NCBI RefSeq assembly: GCF_052857255.1
Contig: NC_135498.1
Coordinates: 112,710,223-112,774,222, forward strand
Reading direction: 5' to 3'
Length of the DNA stretch: 64,000 bases
Source of the DNA: Amblyomma americanum
Taxonomy: Eukaryota; Arthropoda; Arachnida; Ixodida; Ixodidae
Position 1 is the first letter of the stretch, and the number at the start of each line of letters is the position of its first letter. The notes below the pieces were generated by a model. It was not told the DNA's origin. It did no database searches and saw only the letters and a program-made list of their open reading frames with translations. Below, piece after piece: positions 11,130 through 24,503 of the stretch. Made by a program: the position numbers and the translations under genes.

Positions 11130-12640
11130 GATTTCGGATAGAAGTGCTTTGGCAGTAAAAGTAGCCGCAATAGCGGTGTGGCTGAACGCCCGCCTGCGCA
11201 GGCCGCACTAGAAGGAATGCGACGGCCAGTGACAGTCGGATCACACGGCCATGCCTAGAGCCTCCTCGAGGGCGTTGACTCCTACGGGCTGTCGGCAAAG
11301 ATTAACGCGACAACATGCAATTCATACTTGCAGAACGTCAGGAAAAACCACGAACGCCGCAATTTTCGTTATGTCCGGTGCAAGGCAATTCGACGCTCTG
11401 GATCCGTGACTTTAGAGTATTCCTGGCAAGAGACCGAGTGGTGAACTGTCGATATTTTTTACTGATACTAAAGAAAGATATAGTAATGAGCTTTCATTTG
11501 AAGTGGTATAGATGGCCTAGCTGGGCTGTTCGGTGCATCTGCATACTTTAAAGTGTGGGCACTGCGATAACGGATGCGGACTACAAAAGAGGGTAGTGGA
11601 CGGAAATTTTAAGGTTTTTATGTCTAGAAGTAATTACGTCTGCGAGTTGTAAACGATTAATGAAGGACTTGGGCAGAGCACTGAAGGAATTCGAGAAGGA
11701 ATTCGGGAAGAGAAAGATTTCTATTCTCGTTTATTGGGAAGTTCAAACTTCCTGAGAGTTATACTCCTGGTTGCAATTACATATTTGGAGACGTGCGCAG
11801 CAAATACCAATTTGATTATTTTAACGTGCTATCTTGCTCTGCCCTCGAGCGCTGCCAGTTTCGGCTTCATAGCACGCTGACCAAATCCCAGTGCCGAGGA
11901 GCGCACGCAGTTCGCCACACACCTTGAACCCACACATATCTACAACAAAATGACATCTGTCTGTTATGCATGAATACAGAAAATTTATGAAGAAGGCTCC
12001 AATGAATCCTCGGTAGGGTGCGGCACGGTATAGTATAATATAATACGATGTGGGATGGTCTGTGAGGCCTTACAGCCCAGAGCTACGCATACGCTGTTTT
12101 GATGGTTCTGTACTAATTTGCGCAACCTGGCGTTATTTACCTTGCCGCGGCTCCGCACAGCACACGGGCGTCTTTGCATTCAGCCGATATCGAAATTTGC
12201 CTTCCGTCGCCGGGAATCCCTTCAGCATACTCGTGCGCATCACGGAACGCCACACCTCGATGCGACCGCGGCGGGTGCTAAATATCGTCGGAACAAGCAG
12301 AAAAATCTTTTAATGTGTTCACGCTGCATCATAGAACCGTTTGCATTAAAATGCAGAAAGGAATTATTGGATTTTAGTTAACCAGTTCAAAGCAAAATCT
12401 GATGGCATTAACGAGAGGGAAGCCTGGAGCGGCAAGCACATTCTGACATTACACACGCAACTTTCAGGTTGGCGTCTCACACGCCCGTTTTGGCGCCTAT
12501 AGGCTCATGTCCACACTGAGCCATAGGTGTAAGGTGTCCGGTTCGATCACATTGCCGGCACACTTCACGGACTCCAGGGCTCGCTTGCAGGAAGAAAATA
12601 GTATAGTTTCCCGTGTTGTATTAACACAGTGTAAACCCTG
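11130..12640. other. Intergenic or intronic sequence, no gene seen
   Basis: I see no convincing coding frame, RNA gene or full repeat here. A weak tRNA-like stretch with 'ggttcgatcac' lies near 12490-12560 and may be an old SINE head. Confidence 0.5.
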
Positions 12641-12892
12641 CGTTGGTTTTCACTAAAGGAAAGGCACATGAGCGGCTCCCTGGGTCAATGGACACGTCAC
12701 GCTTGCGGTACTTGCCAGTGGTATCCACCTAGAAAAACTCCCTACGCGTCACACCGCTGCGTTGTTCCCCCTTAATTGCTTCTACTAAATGGACTGCCCA
12801 AAATCTCTTACCAGTTTCTCGGTAGAAAATGCGTGCAACACTAGAGGCGTTTCTAAGAACCTCGTACACTAAGCATGGCACGTGTTCCTTAC

Positions 12893-13174
12893 CTGAAAGC
12901 GCCCATGTAACTCGGACAACTGCAGGTGCGAAGCCCTCATGGTGTCCGCGGAATCACCATAGGACGCTCCCAGAGGTGCGTGCTGCGGAGGCTGCCCCAT
13001 CTCGCTGAGTTGCGTCCTCTCAAGGACATTCAGGCGCTGGAAGCCCGGGCGCTGCTCCCGCTGTGCGAAGCGTGTGCCGGCCCCGGAGGTTTCCATGTCG
13101 GAGCTCCAGGTACTCGCCGTTTTTTCGCAGCTGCGTAAAGGGCTCCCACCGTCCTCGGTGCTGAACGCTGGCAT
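12893..13174 (-). CDS. Unrecognised two-exon gene 1, exon 1 (FQRLN-type exon)
   Basis: The minus strand opens MPAFSTEDGGSPLRSC, continues DMETSGAGTRFAQREQ and the signature RPGFQRLNVLERTQLSEM, and ends LSELHGRFQ at a consensus donor CAG|GTAAGG. That is 94 codons, ending in phase 0, the phase required by the acceptor at 8210. The frame is open further upstream (to about 13250), so the true start or an upstream acceptor is uncertain. The residues around RPGFQRLN align with the core of exon 2, suggesting internal duplication. No known domain is recognised. Confidence 0.45.
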
Positions 13175-13390
13175 GACCCGGTGCGCTCGAGTGCGCTTCC
13201 ACCTGAGCCCGAGCACGGTAGGGTTGCCTCGGAAGCCTAAAGAGCGGTTGCCCTCGTTCGATGTACTTCAGCAGCGTTTCTGCTGCTCGCAGCGTCCGAT
13301 GGCGCACGTGCCACGTTCGGAATACCTCGTGCTGCGTCGGGCGTGAAGGTGCTGCTGCTGCTGCTGATGATGATGCCCTCAGGTTTAATC

Positions 13391-13417
13391 ACTGATCTCC
13401 ACCTAGTGGAGATCAGT
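13391..13417. repeat. Perfect 12-bp hairpin upstream of gene 1
   Basis: The arms ACTGATCTCCAC and GTGGAGATCAGT are separated by CTA. It lies 217 bases upstream of the proposed gene 1 start, between that exon and a SINE. A role is not shown by the sequence. Confidence 0.8.
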
Positions 13418-13452
13418 GGTCTTAATGGCGCATACCTGCTGTGGGGAATTGT

Positions 13453-13690
13453 TGTTGTAGGCAAAACGATAATGCGCCCGTGTGCTTTGCGATATTAGTG
13501 CACGTTAAAGATCCCCAGGTGGTCGAAATTATTCCGGAGCCCTCCACTACGGCACCTCTTTTTTCCTCTCTTCTTTCACTCCCTCCTTTATCCCTTCCCT
13601 TACGGCACGGTTCAGATGTCGACCGAGTAGTGAGACAGATTGTGCGCCATTTCCTTTCCACTAAAAACAATTATATCATTATTGTTGTTA
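13453..13690 (+). mobile_element. Ruka-type SINE, 5'-truncated
   Basis: The copy begins within the body ('ggcaaaacgataatgcgccc'), retains the core and 3' end, and finishes in an A/T-rich tail. The tRNA head is missing. Confidence 0.85.
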
Positions 13691-14304
13691 TTGACTATAG
13701 CACACTTTAAACAATTCCAACGTCTTCATTACGTGAGCAATTAGCGGCTCTTGGCTGAAGCGGATTTTCAAACCCTCGCGTTTACTTGGAGTGAGCGAAT
13801 GTGCACTCAAAGGCAATGTGAGGTGTCCACGACCTCATTGCGCTGCAGAATACCGCAACTTATTCTTCGTTTACGTCTATCGGGATTCTCTCTGACCAAA
13901 TTCTGAGTCTTGTAGTTAAACTGAGTTCATAGATCACTTTATGCCGTTTTTAGCCGGCGGTTCCCTTCTTTCCGTAGAATTTACTTGGAGGTACCCCTAG
14001 CTCGATTAGGACTTCATCTGTCTATTCCCATCCCCCTCCCCGACGGGGCTAGCGCCAGGGAATAAGCCCCGAAATCAGTGTGCGGTTATATTCGCGACTA
14101 TATAATTGCTTCAGGTAAATTTCTCTGCTATGATAAGCGTTCATTGCTTTTTATTTCCCGTTTTATTTTTCTATTTTTTATACAAATCCCAGTCTAGAAC
14201 ACAAAGTTATTCAATTACTCCACTTCTTGCCCATGAGTGCGTTTCTATCAGCAATGCAAGCTGGCCAATGCCCCGACGTGAGTATGCGCCATTAAGCCTG
14301 AAGT
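13691..14304. other. No gene or identified repeat
   Basis: AT-rich sequence without a supported coding frame, RNA gene or recognised repeat. Confidence 0.5.
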
Positions 14305-14477
14305 CATCATCCTCAATAATTTCGACCACTTGGAGAGATTTAACTCGCACGGACATCGAACAGCACATGCGCGCCTTTTGAGCTTCGCCTCCATCAAAAA
14401 CCACTGCGGTCGGGTTCGAACACGGGTACTCCGGCTCAGTAGACGAGCGACTTAACCAGTGAGCCACCGCAGCGGGT
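14305..14477 (-). mobile_element. Ruka-type SINE, 3'-truncated
   Basis: The tRNA head (14420-14477, 'gagccaccgcagcggg' on the plus strand) and the core are present. The 3' half is missing. Confidence 0.8.
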
Positions 14478-14539
14478 GAGTCAACGATAGAAATCTTAAT
14501 TGAATGAAATGAGGAATTTCCCCGTCCAGTTCTTTCCAA

Positions 14540-14665
14540 CTTCTTAAATGAATGATTGGTCGTCCGGGAAGAGCAACTTGGGCCGCGTAAGGCCCTCCGC
14601 TGGTAGCACCTGCCGTAGCAGGACAGTCGCACATTGCTTAACCGCTGGGACACTGCGCCGGGAGG
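14540..14665 (-). mobile_element. Degenerate tRNA-headed SINE, other type
   Basis: The minus strand starts 'ggcgcagtgtcccagcggtt' and contains 'tgctacggcaggtgct' and 'gcccaagttgctcttcccgg'. This is a tRNA-like head fused to a non-Ruka body. Only partial. Confidence 0.4.
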
Positions 14666-16760
14666 GGCATGAGGGCTTCCAGAGCTCTATGAGTGTAAAG
14701 TAGAGAACTACATTCTGCATATATGGGATTTAACCCATTACGCTATCATGTATTACCAAATTGATCAATTCCGTTCCCATTGCCAGTCGAAATCACACCT
14801 ACCTTCTGGAATAAACAGAACAGCTTTGGATTTAATAAATTAAGAATATGATTTTCCTATATATTTATACTAAAGCGTGGTGGAGAAAATATCACTGTAG
14901 CTTTTGATAAAACGGTTTACAGGCTGTCGAAAAGTTTCCAATTAAGTTCTTGTTCTTGATTTGGCGACCGCTTTATATAGTATTTATTTCAATACGAGGG
15001 CATGCAATGTCATGGCACTTCATCAGTGCGAGCAGGAAATGGAGGGTCAACACATTGCGTCGTGAGCTTGCCCTGAGCAAATTGTGGAGGCGCAGATGAG
15101 ACGAATCGAAATGAAGTGATGATAACGGCGAAGATGTAAGATCAGGATTCTTGTGCGGACAAGAATCTTGAGACCCACGATGCAAGAGGCGCATGGCTGG
15201 CGCTGCACTCCTGCGAATGTGCAGCATAACAAAATGCGTTAACTAGCCCCGAAAAACGAAAATTAAGCTATAGGTGAAATATCTTACGATGCGTTAATGT
15301 GTAAGCGCCCAGAAAGCTCGCCTATGAGGCTGCATCTTGTGGAAAATTAGTCATATCACACCTTCCTAAAGCCCCCTTCAATCTACGCCGAAGGCAGTTT
15401 TATTGGGCTGCTTATCACAAATCCTGCGTTTTTGTAAAGATGTGAAAATGCCAAACGCTCAAGCAAACGCTAGTTCTAATATTGCGCAAATGTGAGAGCT
15501 CATGAAATACTATAGCGGTTAAGAACGACTCAAGTGAGTGAACCTGGATTGTTTGAGGATTTGCGAAAGTCGAAAAGACGTATTCTGCGGAAAAGACCAG
15601 CTTTAAACAATGGACAGTATAAACGTAGCGGAGACGTAATATTGTAGACGTACACGGGTTCCGGTAAGCCGGTATATGTCTACGCTAATACGTCTCCGGT
15701 ATGCTTAATGTATCTAATAAGTCGAATTGCCACAACTTGCCTTTAGGCACATGTCACGAAAGGCCTAGGCATGTGGGTCGATACCTGTTAGTCGTGCGTG
15801 TGGTGTCGTGTTGTCTGTTAGAAGCACGTGGAAGTTCAGAGCAGGCACCTATCTTCGTTTCTTGTTTCTTCTTTGAAATTATGGAAAGAGGTTTAGCAGC
15901 GAAGGGTTTACCGTATTTTTTAATGCAAAAATTAGAAACAGTATACTTGTTCGGTTGCTTTCAAACATTATTTTAATGTTTCTATTGTGACTGCTCATAC
16001 AAGGTGTGCCGAAGGTACTTTTGTCGCAACCGAGGTCTAAAAGATGGCCTGGTTGCCACATATAAGAGTATATTTCAGTTTCTACGCCCCAGCACAGAAG
16101 TGGTCGGAGACTTCGAGGCGGTAAGTTAACAGTGAGCTGATGATGGTAAGCGCTGACAGATACATTGCAAACACGACTGGGGAACAATGACATCGATTTG
16201 CCTTGCATGCAGTGAACTTCGCCTCAGTTGTGAACCAATGGTTAAATGTAGACTATTTGCTTATGCTAACAGTCGTATTGTTCAAATGATGTCCATACTT
16301 GGTAGTTCTTGGCCAACGAAGCAGCGTGGAAAGTGCACATACTACTATTTAGGCCATACCTTATTTGTTCAATTTCGCAGATCATAGTCCGAGCGGCGCC
16401 GTCAACCAGTGGCGGCCATTATCCGGACAATAATAGTGTCCGATGTGGCGTGCGTGTTTAGAGCCGCTTTGGCGACAGAGGACGTGCTCGCTGCAAGTCT
16501 TGTAGCCGTGGCTATTGTCTGATTCGCAGTTCCGGTGCTGGCGCGGTCGAGCTTCTCTATATGTGGGAGACCTAAGCAGGTTTGTTCAGTTGAGAATGAG
16601 CGGTGGGTTTTTTATAATCAAATTTCGGTGGAAAACTTCGTGGGACACACTTGCTGTCGAGGAAACCTGCTGTGCACTCTGAAGATCTTGGTCTGTTTGG
16701 TGGTAGCCTATTCAGTGTGAGACCGTGGAGGTGAGTGTTGGTCCTTGCCTTATGCAAGTT

Positions 16761-16850
16761 CTGTGACAACGCCTCCTTTATAAAGCTTTATAAAGTTTAT
16801 AAAGTATTATAAATTTTTATAAAGTTTTATAATAAAGGCGCTGGCTGAGA
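16761..16850. repeat. AT-rich palindromic insertion specific to unit B
   Basis: Iterated TTTATAAAG-like units are flanked by 'gcctcctttat' and 'ataaaggcgc', which are near-complementary. The corresponding unit A site (near 2638) lacks it. It could be a tiny hairpin MITE or a replication-slippage product. Confidence 0.6.
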
Positions 16851-17367
16851 ATGTGCCAGTAGATTCAGCACAAGAAAGTGGTTGGTGGAGCATAACGCTT
16901 CGAATCGGATAGTACCGTATTGAATTCTAACTTTTAGTTCAATAAGTGGGATATTTAAAATACATTGTGTTGGCTTGGATAATCTTTTCTTAAGGGGCAC
17001 AAGATAAAAGAGGGAAAGATGGCGAACCTGTCGTTTAACCTGAATAGAGCGTCCGAAAAGCAGAAAAATTTACGCTATATTCACCTATGGGAAACGCGTT
17101 CCAAGCAAGGCTGAAAACTATAGGTGATCGCAGAATATGCTCGTCGAAGTGCATAAGTTATACAAACTATTTACACAATAAGAAATGTGGCGGTTCTTTC
17201 TGAAATCCAGTGGACTATCCTCACGTAAGTGCACGAGCAGTAGCTGGAGGACACTGAAATGCTTACAGAACCTTCCTCGCAGTTTGGAATTTTAGCCATG
17301 CCATTGTGAAGGCTTCCCAGTTTTTCTCAGTGCGTTTTTAGCCACCGCACTCCCCGGGTTTGGTTGA

Positions 17368-18355
<988 letters not shown>

Positions 18356-18498
18356 ACTGAGTAGAAAGTGTAACTGGCTCACTTGGTCGGTGTACACCTC
18401 AGTCGCAAAATAACTTGGCGGCGCGTTCACCAATATTTTAGCCAGTTATGCGCCTTTTTATTACTTGAAACCACCGGAAGGTTTATTTTGAAAGTTTG

Positions 18499-18833
18499 TT
18501 TTTGAGGAAAGGAAATGATTGTTTTTTTGGCGGGAGGGGGAAGGAAATGGCGCAGTATCTGTCTCACATCTCGACGGACACCTGAACCGCGCTGTTAGGG
18601 AAGTAATAAATGAAGGACTGAGAGAAGAAAGGAAGGAAGATGCCGTTGTGGAGGGCTCCGGAATAATTTCGACCACCTGGGGATTTTTAACGTGCACTGA
18701 CATCGCACATCACACGGGCGCCTTTGCGTTTCGCCGCCGTGTACGCTGCGATGTCAGTGCACGTTAAAGGAAATGGCGCAGTAATTCTCATCTCGGTGGA
18801 CACCCGGACCGCGCTGTAGTGGGAAGAGGGAGA
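18499..18833 (-). mobile_element. Nested Ruka-type SINEs (SINE inserted in SINE)
   Basis: A headless Ruka copy (18523-18768) sits inside the 3' end of an older copy. The repeated AAAGGAAATG on both sides of the younger copy is the target-site duplication. The older SINE continues at 18769-18833, is interrupted again by a LINE, and resumes at 20237-20467. It is orthologous to the SINE at 3466 in unit A. Confidence 0.8.
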
Positions 18834-18835
18834 TA

Positions 18836-20236
18836 GAGAGATGGAGAAAATTTTATTGTCGGAAGAGAAGGGTTCGTGGAGTCTTAACAGAAGGGCCAGG
18901 TGGCCGTTATCTGATAACTGGCGGCAACGTGTCCGGCACGCTCGTTGGCTTTAGTCTGGCCGTCGGGGTCCGATCTGTGCAGCATTTCTACCCAGGCTTC
19001 TGGTGAGGGAGCTTCTATAAGAGCTCTGAGAGAAGGATCCTCCGGGCAGTCCCATAGCATATGATCTTGGGTGGCAGTGCTACCGCAGTATATGCAGGTG
19101 GGGTCTATGAGGTAGGGGTAGATGGTGGCTTACATGTACCACGGTTTCAAGTAAGAATGGGTAAGAAGTCTTCTCCAAGCTTCCTCTTGGTGTTTGGAGA
19201 GTGGCTTGTGCGGGGAAGGCAATATTCTTCCAGGGAGCTTAAGAATTGGGTAATGTCGTGGTAAGAAATACTGCTTCCAACTCGGGTCCCCGGGACGAGA
19301 GCCCACCGCTCGGCGTGTTGGTGCGCTGCTTCGTTCTCTGGGTTCCCCGAATGGGCAGGAGTCCATACAAGTTCTGTATCTCGTTCTATTTTAATATTTT
19401 TAGAATGTTTGTAGCCGTTCTAGTCTAGTATTTTTAGAATGTTTGTAGCAGTTAGATGTATTCTACCGCGCAAGTTGCGTTTGACATTCTTTGAATCACT
19501 GACAATCATGTCAGCGTCAGTATTGGCTATGGCCAAGGCTATGGCCGCTGCGTCTGCTTGATCCGAGTACTTGACAGAGATCGAGGCCGCAGCGATGCGC
19601 TCGCTTCTTCTTGCCATGAATTTGGATGCGGAGATGGCGAAGGCCCCTTGATTGAAATTATAATCGGCTGCATTGGTGTATACTGCTGTAGTACGATTGA
19701 GGTACTTTCTATGGAGAGCACACGCTCTGGCTCGTCTTCTGCGATCGTGGAAGCCCGGTAGCATATTTTTGGGGAGCGGTTTGATAAGTAGTTTGTCCCG
19801 GACTCCTCGTTGTAGAGGGCCCGCTTGGTTAGACATGGGATCAGAGTCTCTCTTCCCGCTGTAGTGTTGGCCAATCTTTGAATTTGCGTCGCCTTGTGCT
19901 CAGTGATGAGCTCTTCTACAATGTTGTGTATACCCAATGATATAAATTTTTCCGTGGGTATGTATCTAGAAAGCCCTAGACCAGCTTTATAAGCTTGTCT
20001 GAGTAACCTGTTTAATGTCTCGACGCCCACCTCAAATAGTTTGTGGTATGGTAGAGAGTAGGTGAATCTGCTAATGACGAATGCATGCAGAAGTCGAGAG
20101 ATGTCTGCCTCCTTCATAACCTCTGTTTTTAGCGGCGATTCTTCGTATGAGCCTGACTATCTGGTTGACCGTTGTTCCCAGACGGTTGATTGTAATGTTG
20201 CTCTTTCCATTATTTTGAATGAAGAGATCTAGTGCG
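18836..20236 (-). mobile_element. Non-LTR retrotransposon fragment with degenerate RNase H
   Basis: Two overlapping minus-strand frames give the end of a reverse transcriptase (about 20117-19800: LLHAFVISRFTYSLPYHKLF, RLLRQAYKAGLGLSRY) and an RNase H domain (about 19740-19420). The RNase H shows TTAVYTNAADY, ADAAAIALAIA and IVSDSKNVKRNL. The first catalytic Asp of VYTDAA is Asn here, so the domain should be inactive. The 3' end reads AATAAAATTTTCTCC. It is inserted in the SINE of unit B and is absent from unit A. Confidence 0.8.
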
Positions 20237-20467
20237 CGTATGGTTTTGGAAGGGAGGATGGTGAGAGCTAAAAAAGAGAAAGAGGTGCCGTAGTGGAGGG
20301 TTCCGTTGTAGTTTCGACCATCTGGAGATTTCTGACGTGCACTGATATCTCGCAGCACAGGGTAGCCTTTTGAGTTTCGCCTCCATCGAAACGAGGCCAC
20401 CGCGGTCAGGTTCGAACCCGGGAACTAAGGCTCAGTAGCCGAGCGCCCTTACCGCTGAGCCACCACA
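20237..20467 (-). mobile_element. Ruka-type SINE, head-proximal part of split copy
   Basis: Body and tRNA head of the SINE interrupted by the preceding LINE. On the plus strand it ends with the head 'cgctgagccaccacac'. Confidence 0.8.
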
Positions 20468-20830
20468 CATCGTCGATATTGGAAAAAAGAAAGGCGCATA
20501 ACTCGCTCCCCGGTTCATTGAACACCTAAATCTCGCTTTGAAGTACATGGCGCTGGTGTCTATATGCAAAAAACATTGCTTTTTAAGGATATTTTATACT
20601 CATTGTTGCGGCATCGTAGCCTGTGCTGGTGACTGGGAGAGATAGCCACGTCTAAATCGCACGCGGTGTCTGGTTTCAAAGCGCGAATAGATAACATTGC
20701 TGCGGACGGGTCCTCTCCCGCTTCTGCAGGATAGTGACGTGAACGCGCCAGGGAGACTGCACTGAGCCAGCATGGCACGGCGTAGTTTTTGCTTCCGCCA
20801 CGCGAATCCGACGCCTGTCACTCCGCTTAA

Positions 20831-21140
20831 TAATAATAATTGGTTTTTGGTGGAAAGGAAATGGCGCAGTATCTGTCTCATATATCGTTGGACACCTGAA
20901 CCGCGCCGTAAGGGAAGGGATAAAGGAGGGAGTGAAAGAAGAGCGGAACAAATAGGTCCGTAGTGGAGGGCTCCGGAATAATTTCGACCACCTGGGGATC
21001 TCTAACGTGCACTGACATCGCACAGCACACGGGCGCCTTAGCGTTTTTCCTCCATAAAAACGGAGCCGCCGCAGTCGGGTTCGAACCCGGGAACTCCGGA
21101 TCAGTAGTCGAGCGCCCTAACCACTGAGCCACCGCGGCGG
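20831..21140 (-). mobile_element. Ruka-type SINE, full length
   Basis: Complete copy reading (plus strand) from the A/T tail 'taataataataattgg' through 'ggaaatggcgcagtatctgt' to the head 'accgcggcgg'. First of three consecutive same-strand copies. Confidence 0.9.
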
Positions 21141-21742
21141 GGTTCCAGTGTAGAAAATGAAAATTGGCTTTTGGGGAAAGGACATGCCGCAGTATCGGTC
21201 TCGCATATCAGCGGATACTTGAACCGCGTCGTAAGGGAAGGGATAAAGGAGGGAGTGAAATAATAAATTAAGAAAGAGGCGGCGTAGTGGAGGGCTCCGG
21301 AATAATTTTGACCCCCTAGGGATCTTTAACACGCACTGACATCGCACAGCACGTGGGCAGCCTTTGAGTTTCGCCTCCATCGAAACGCGGCCACAGCGGT
21401 GGGGTTCGAACCCGGGAGCATAATTGGTTTTTTGGGGAAAGGAAATGGCGCAGTACCTGTCCCATATATCGTTGGACACCTGAACCGCGCCGTAAGGGAA
21501 GGAATAAGGAAGGGAGTGAAAGAAGAAAGGAAGAAGGCGGTGCCGTAATGGAGGGCTCCGGAATAATTTCGACCACCTGGGGATCTTTAACGTGCACTGA
21601 CATCGCACAGCACACGGGCGCCTTAGCGTTTTTCCTCCATAAAAACGCAGCCGCCGCGGTCGGGTTCGAACCCGGGAACACCAGATCAGCAGCCGAGCGC
21701 CCTACCTACTGAGCCACCGCGGCGGGTCTGGTTCCAGTGTAG
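21141..21742 (-). mobile_element. Ruka-type SINE dimer with 13-bp target-site duplication
   Basis: Two head-to-tail copies (21162-21419, lacking its head, and 21420-21726, complete) are fused at 21419/21420. The pair is bounded by GGTTCCAGTGTAG at 21141-21153 and 21730-21742. The single flanking duplication suggests that the dimer inserted as one unit, or that the second copy inserted exactly into the first one's head. Confidence 0.8.
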
Positions 21743-22231
21743 CAATTTTGATTTGCTGGAGCAAATACGTTTATGCGAACCGAACGCGATGCGAGAATTC
21801 GCAAGCAGGATCGCAGGGTCGTTATGAAAAGTAAGCATTGGCAGGGAGCGGGAAATTGTGCCAACGCTTCCTCTCATGATTACGAAAAATGGCAATGACA
21901 CCTATTCTATCAAGTGGGGGGGAGAGATGCAGGAGGCAAGCTGAGGAAAAGTGAGGGATCACGGTATTCCTTCTGCACTTAGGGGGTGATGTAGTGAAAG
22001 GTACAGTAGCCAAAGCGGCGATAACAAGAAGAATTCCTACCAGTTTACAAAAAATGTTATTTCATTGCATGGAACCTAAAGCACTTTGCATTCCGTGCAA
22101 AACGAAGGAAAGAAAATGCATCGTGCTAGCGCGTTACATACAATTTATTAAAATAAACGTGATATACAAGTATTCCATTAACGACTCCCTACGGAATGCT
22201 GCGTCAATCCTGTGGTCGGTCGATAAACTAT

Positions 22232-22306
22232 TCAACCGCGGACATCCCCCTCGACATGCCATTTCGCCACGACCAGCAAGAGCAGCAGGGTGAGCCTTGC
22301 TGACAT
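22232..22306 (-). CDS. 24-codon signal-peptide-like ORF, unit B copy
   Basis: Reads MSARLTLLLLLVVAKWHVEG and stops after 24 codons like the unit A copy at 5195-5269. The hydrophobic core LTLLLLLVVA is identical. The last eight residues have diverged. An acceptor-like 'tgccctttcag' lies upstream. I cannot find a downstream exon. Confidence 0.3.
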   Translation of the reverse strand: MSARLTLLLLLVVAKWHVEGDVRG

Positions 22307-24503
22307 GGTGCCATCGCGGGCTTGTGAGAAGACGTCGAAGGAGGAAGGTGGTGATGGAAAGAGTGCACCTGAAAGGGCAAGAATGACGGAAATGAAGGTG
22401 ACGGTTGCCGCTCAGAGACTCGCCTTGAATCATGTGTTCATGTGCCATCCCACCTGGCGGGTGGCCCATGGTCAACTGCACATTTCTATTGACGAAACAG
22501 TGCACCTGCACAAGAACGAAAGAAGGGGACCCAACACACTGCGCTTTCCTTGCCCGTGTGCAGGTGCGCCGTTTTAACCTTATTATGTAATCCCTACTCG
22601 CCCATCAGTTTGCGTTAGACAATCCCGCGCATGTGAAGCCTCCGAAAGATGTGTCAGCTGGCACCGGCAGTCAAGGACTAAGCACTAGAAAAACTATACG
22701 AATGCGTCTTCACGTGTTAAAGTTAGCAAAGACTCTAAACGAAACGCGACCACGATCGAAATGCTGACAGGAAAAGGGTAATATGTCAGATGAGGGGATG
22801 AGGGAGGCTGAATGCAATACTATCTGATTTTCAGCCAAAAGACACGAATGCAGCACATGTATTTGACGGAGATGGTATATCCTTTGGTATGAGGCACCAC
22901 GCAGTGATGAGCTCCGAGTTAGGTTGTAACTACGGAGGATTCTTTGGGTCCACTAATGTGTATTAGTTTTTGAGGGACCACTGACAAATATTGGACTCTT
23001 AAAATTACATAAAATTTCAGAGCGTTTAAAGAAACCCTTCCTTGCTTCATCCGAGCTTGTATAAAAGTTAATTACCATTTTAAATGTAATAGTTACTGCA
23101 GGTCACTTTTCCAGGATGCTTTCAGCTGGATAATTTGCTTGATTGAGGCACTGTTTATCTAGCAAGAAGTAAGAATTTCCGGCCGTCAGCCGGAATGTTA
23201 GCTGTGGAGGTTCAGACGGGACACGTAACGATACATGCCCAGAATTTTCTAGCGACCTCATAGGCCAAATTGTCACAAAGAAAAGATTGTAAACTATGTC
23301 CTTAACTAGCCGGTATTATGTCGCATTTATTTGATTCCGTGGAAAACCCCTTCGTTTTGTGCATCAAATGGTGCGCATTGATGCGAGAGCTTCTGCTTAT
23401 TCAATAGACTGAAGTCACTGAACCATCGATTAGGGTGTGTTACGGACTGAACTGCAGGGTAATGAAATTATCAGGGCTGCAGGTGAAAATGAGAAGAGCG
23501 CACGTAACACAACTTATTTCGCAAAGCTACTGCTCAACAGAACAGCAGTTCGACGATCAACGTTGTGAGCAACATTTTGATCTCACTGACGTGATGTTCG
23601 GTCATATGAAAACAACAGTTTATACCTATCATTGGAATATCTTTCTTCTTCCTGTGATAAATCATGCGCAAGAAGTTGAAATTCGTTTCCACGAAATGCC
23701 TTGTGCCCACTAAACGCGACTGTTTGAGCATTATTTCCTGCCTTATATGCTACCTATAGTCGGGCTTCAAGCTGGTTTGGTTGGATGATTTTCGCAGTGA
23801 TTAGAATCTGAGGAGCGAAAACGTCCAATGCTCAGAGGACAATTCCCCAACCTAGCATGTCCCAATCTCTAGCACTATATATCCCCCATGTTACGCAGCA
23901 CGTCGGTCATTGTAGGTGTTATAACCGAACTGCGGAAGGCACTGAGATGTTTAGTTAGGTGGCAACCAACCGCACGGTCACCACATAGCTCTCCGTTCAC
24001 AGTGCACTATGTAGCTCTCCATATAAGCCCAGCGCGGCCCTTTTTTCGCCTACAAAATGCGTGGTAAAACGTCCATTTTCCGCGCATTTCACCCCAAAGT
24101 AGCCAAGAAAAACAAGTAAAAACTTGTACTCTATTGTGCGGACAGACATAAGTGAAACACCCTTTATATCACTGAAATTGCACACTAAAGTTGTTATGCT
24201 ACCGGTGGTGGTGATCCACGAAGAAGAGATTTTCAGTTAGGTAGCAGACAGTCGCAGAGTGCACCACGTGTCTCGCCATATAGTCTGCAGTGCATCGAAA
24301 CTACAGGAGAAGCTTTGCCGGTAGCACCTCAGCAACACAGATCGAATGCAGGAGTGGGGGAAAGTTTTAGCGAAGAATTCGCTTTCAGTGTACGTGCTAA
24401 GCTTAGCAATCTTGTAAGAGACAGTGCACAAAAAATGCCAGCAGCACAAGGAGCTCTTGGAACTAAGGATTTTACTGATTATAGGATATCATGATTTCTT
24501 TAC

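Noticed and set aside
13322..13460. Minus-strand Ser-rich frame (SSSSSTFTPDAARG)
   Set aside because: Derives from a CAG/CTG trinucleotide run near 13350-13370 and ends in a stop before the gene 1 exon frame.
20676..21681. Several 70-160-codon minus-strand frames with 'VKDPQVVEIIPEPSTTAP'
   Set aside because: This peptide is the translation of the Ruka core and recurs wherever the SINE occurs. Ruka is non-coding.
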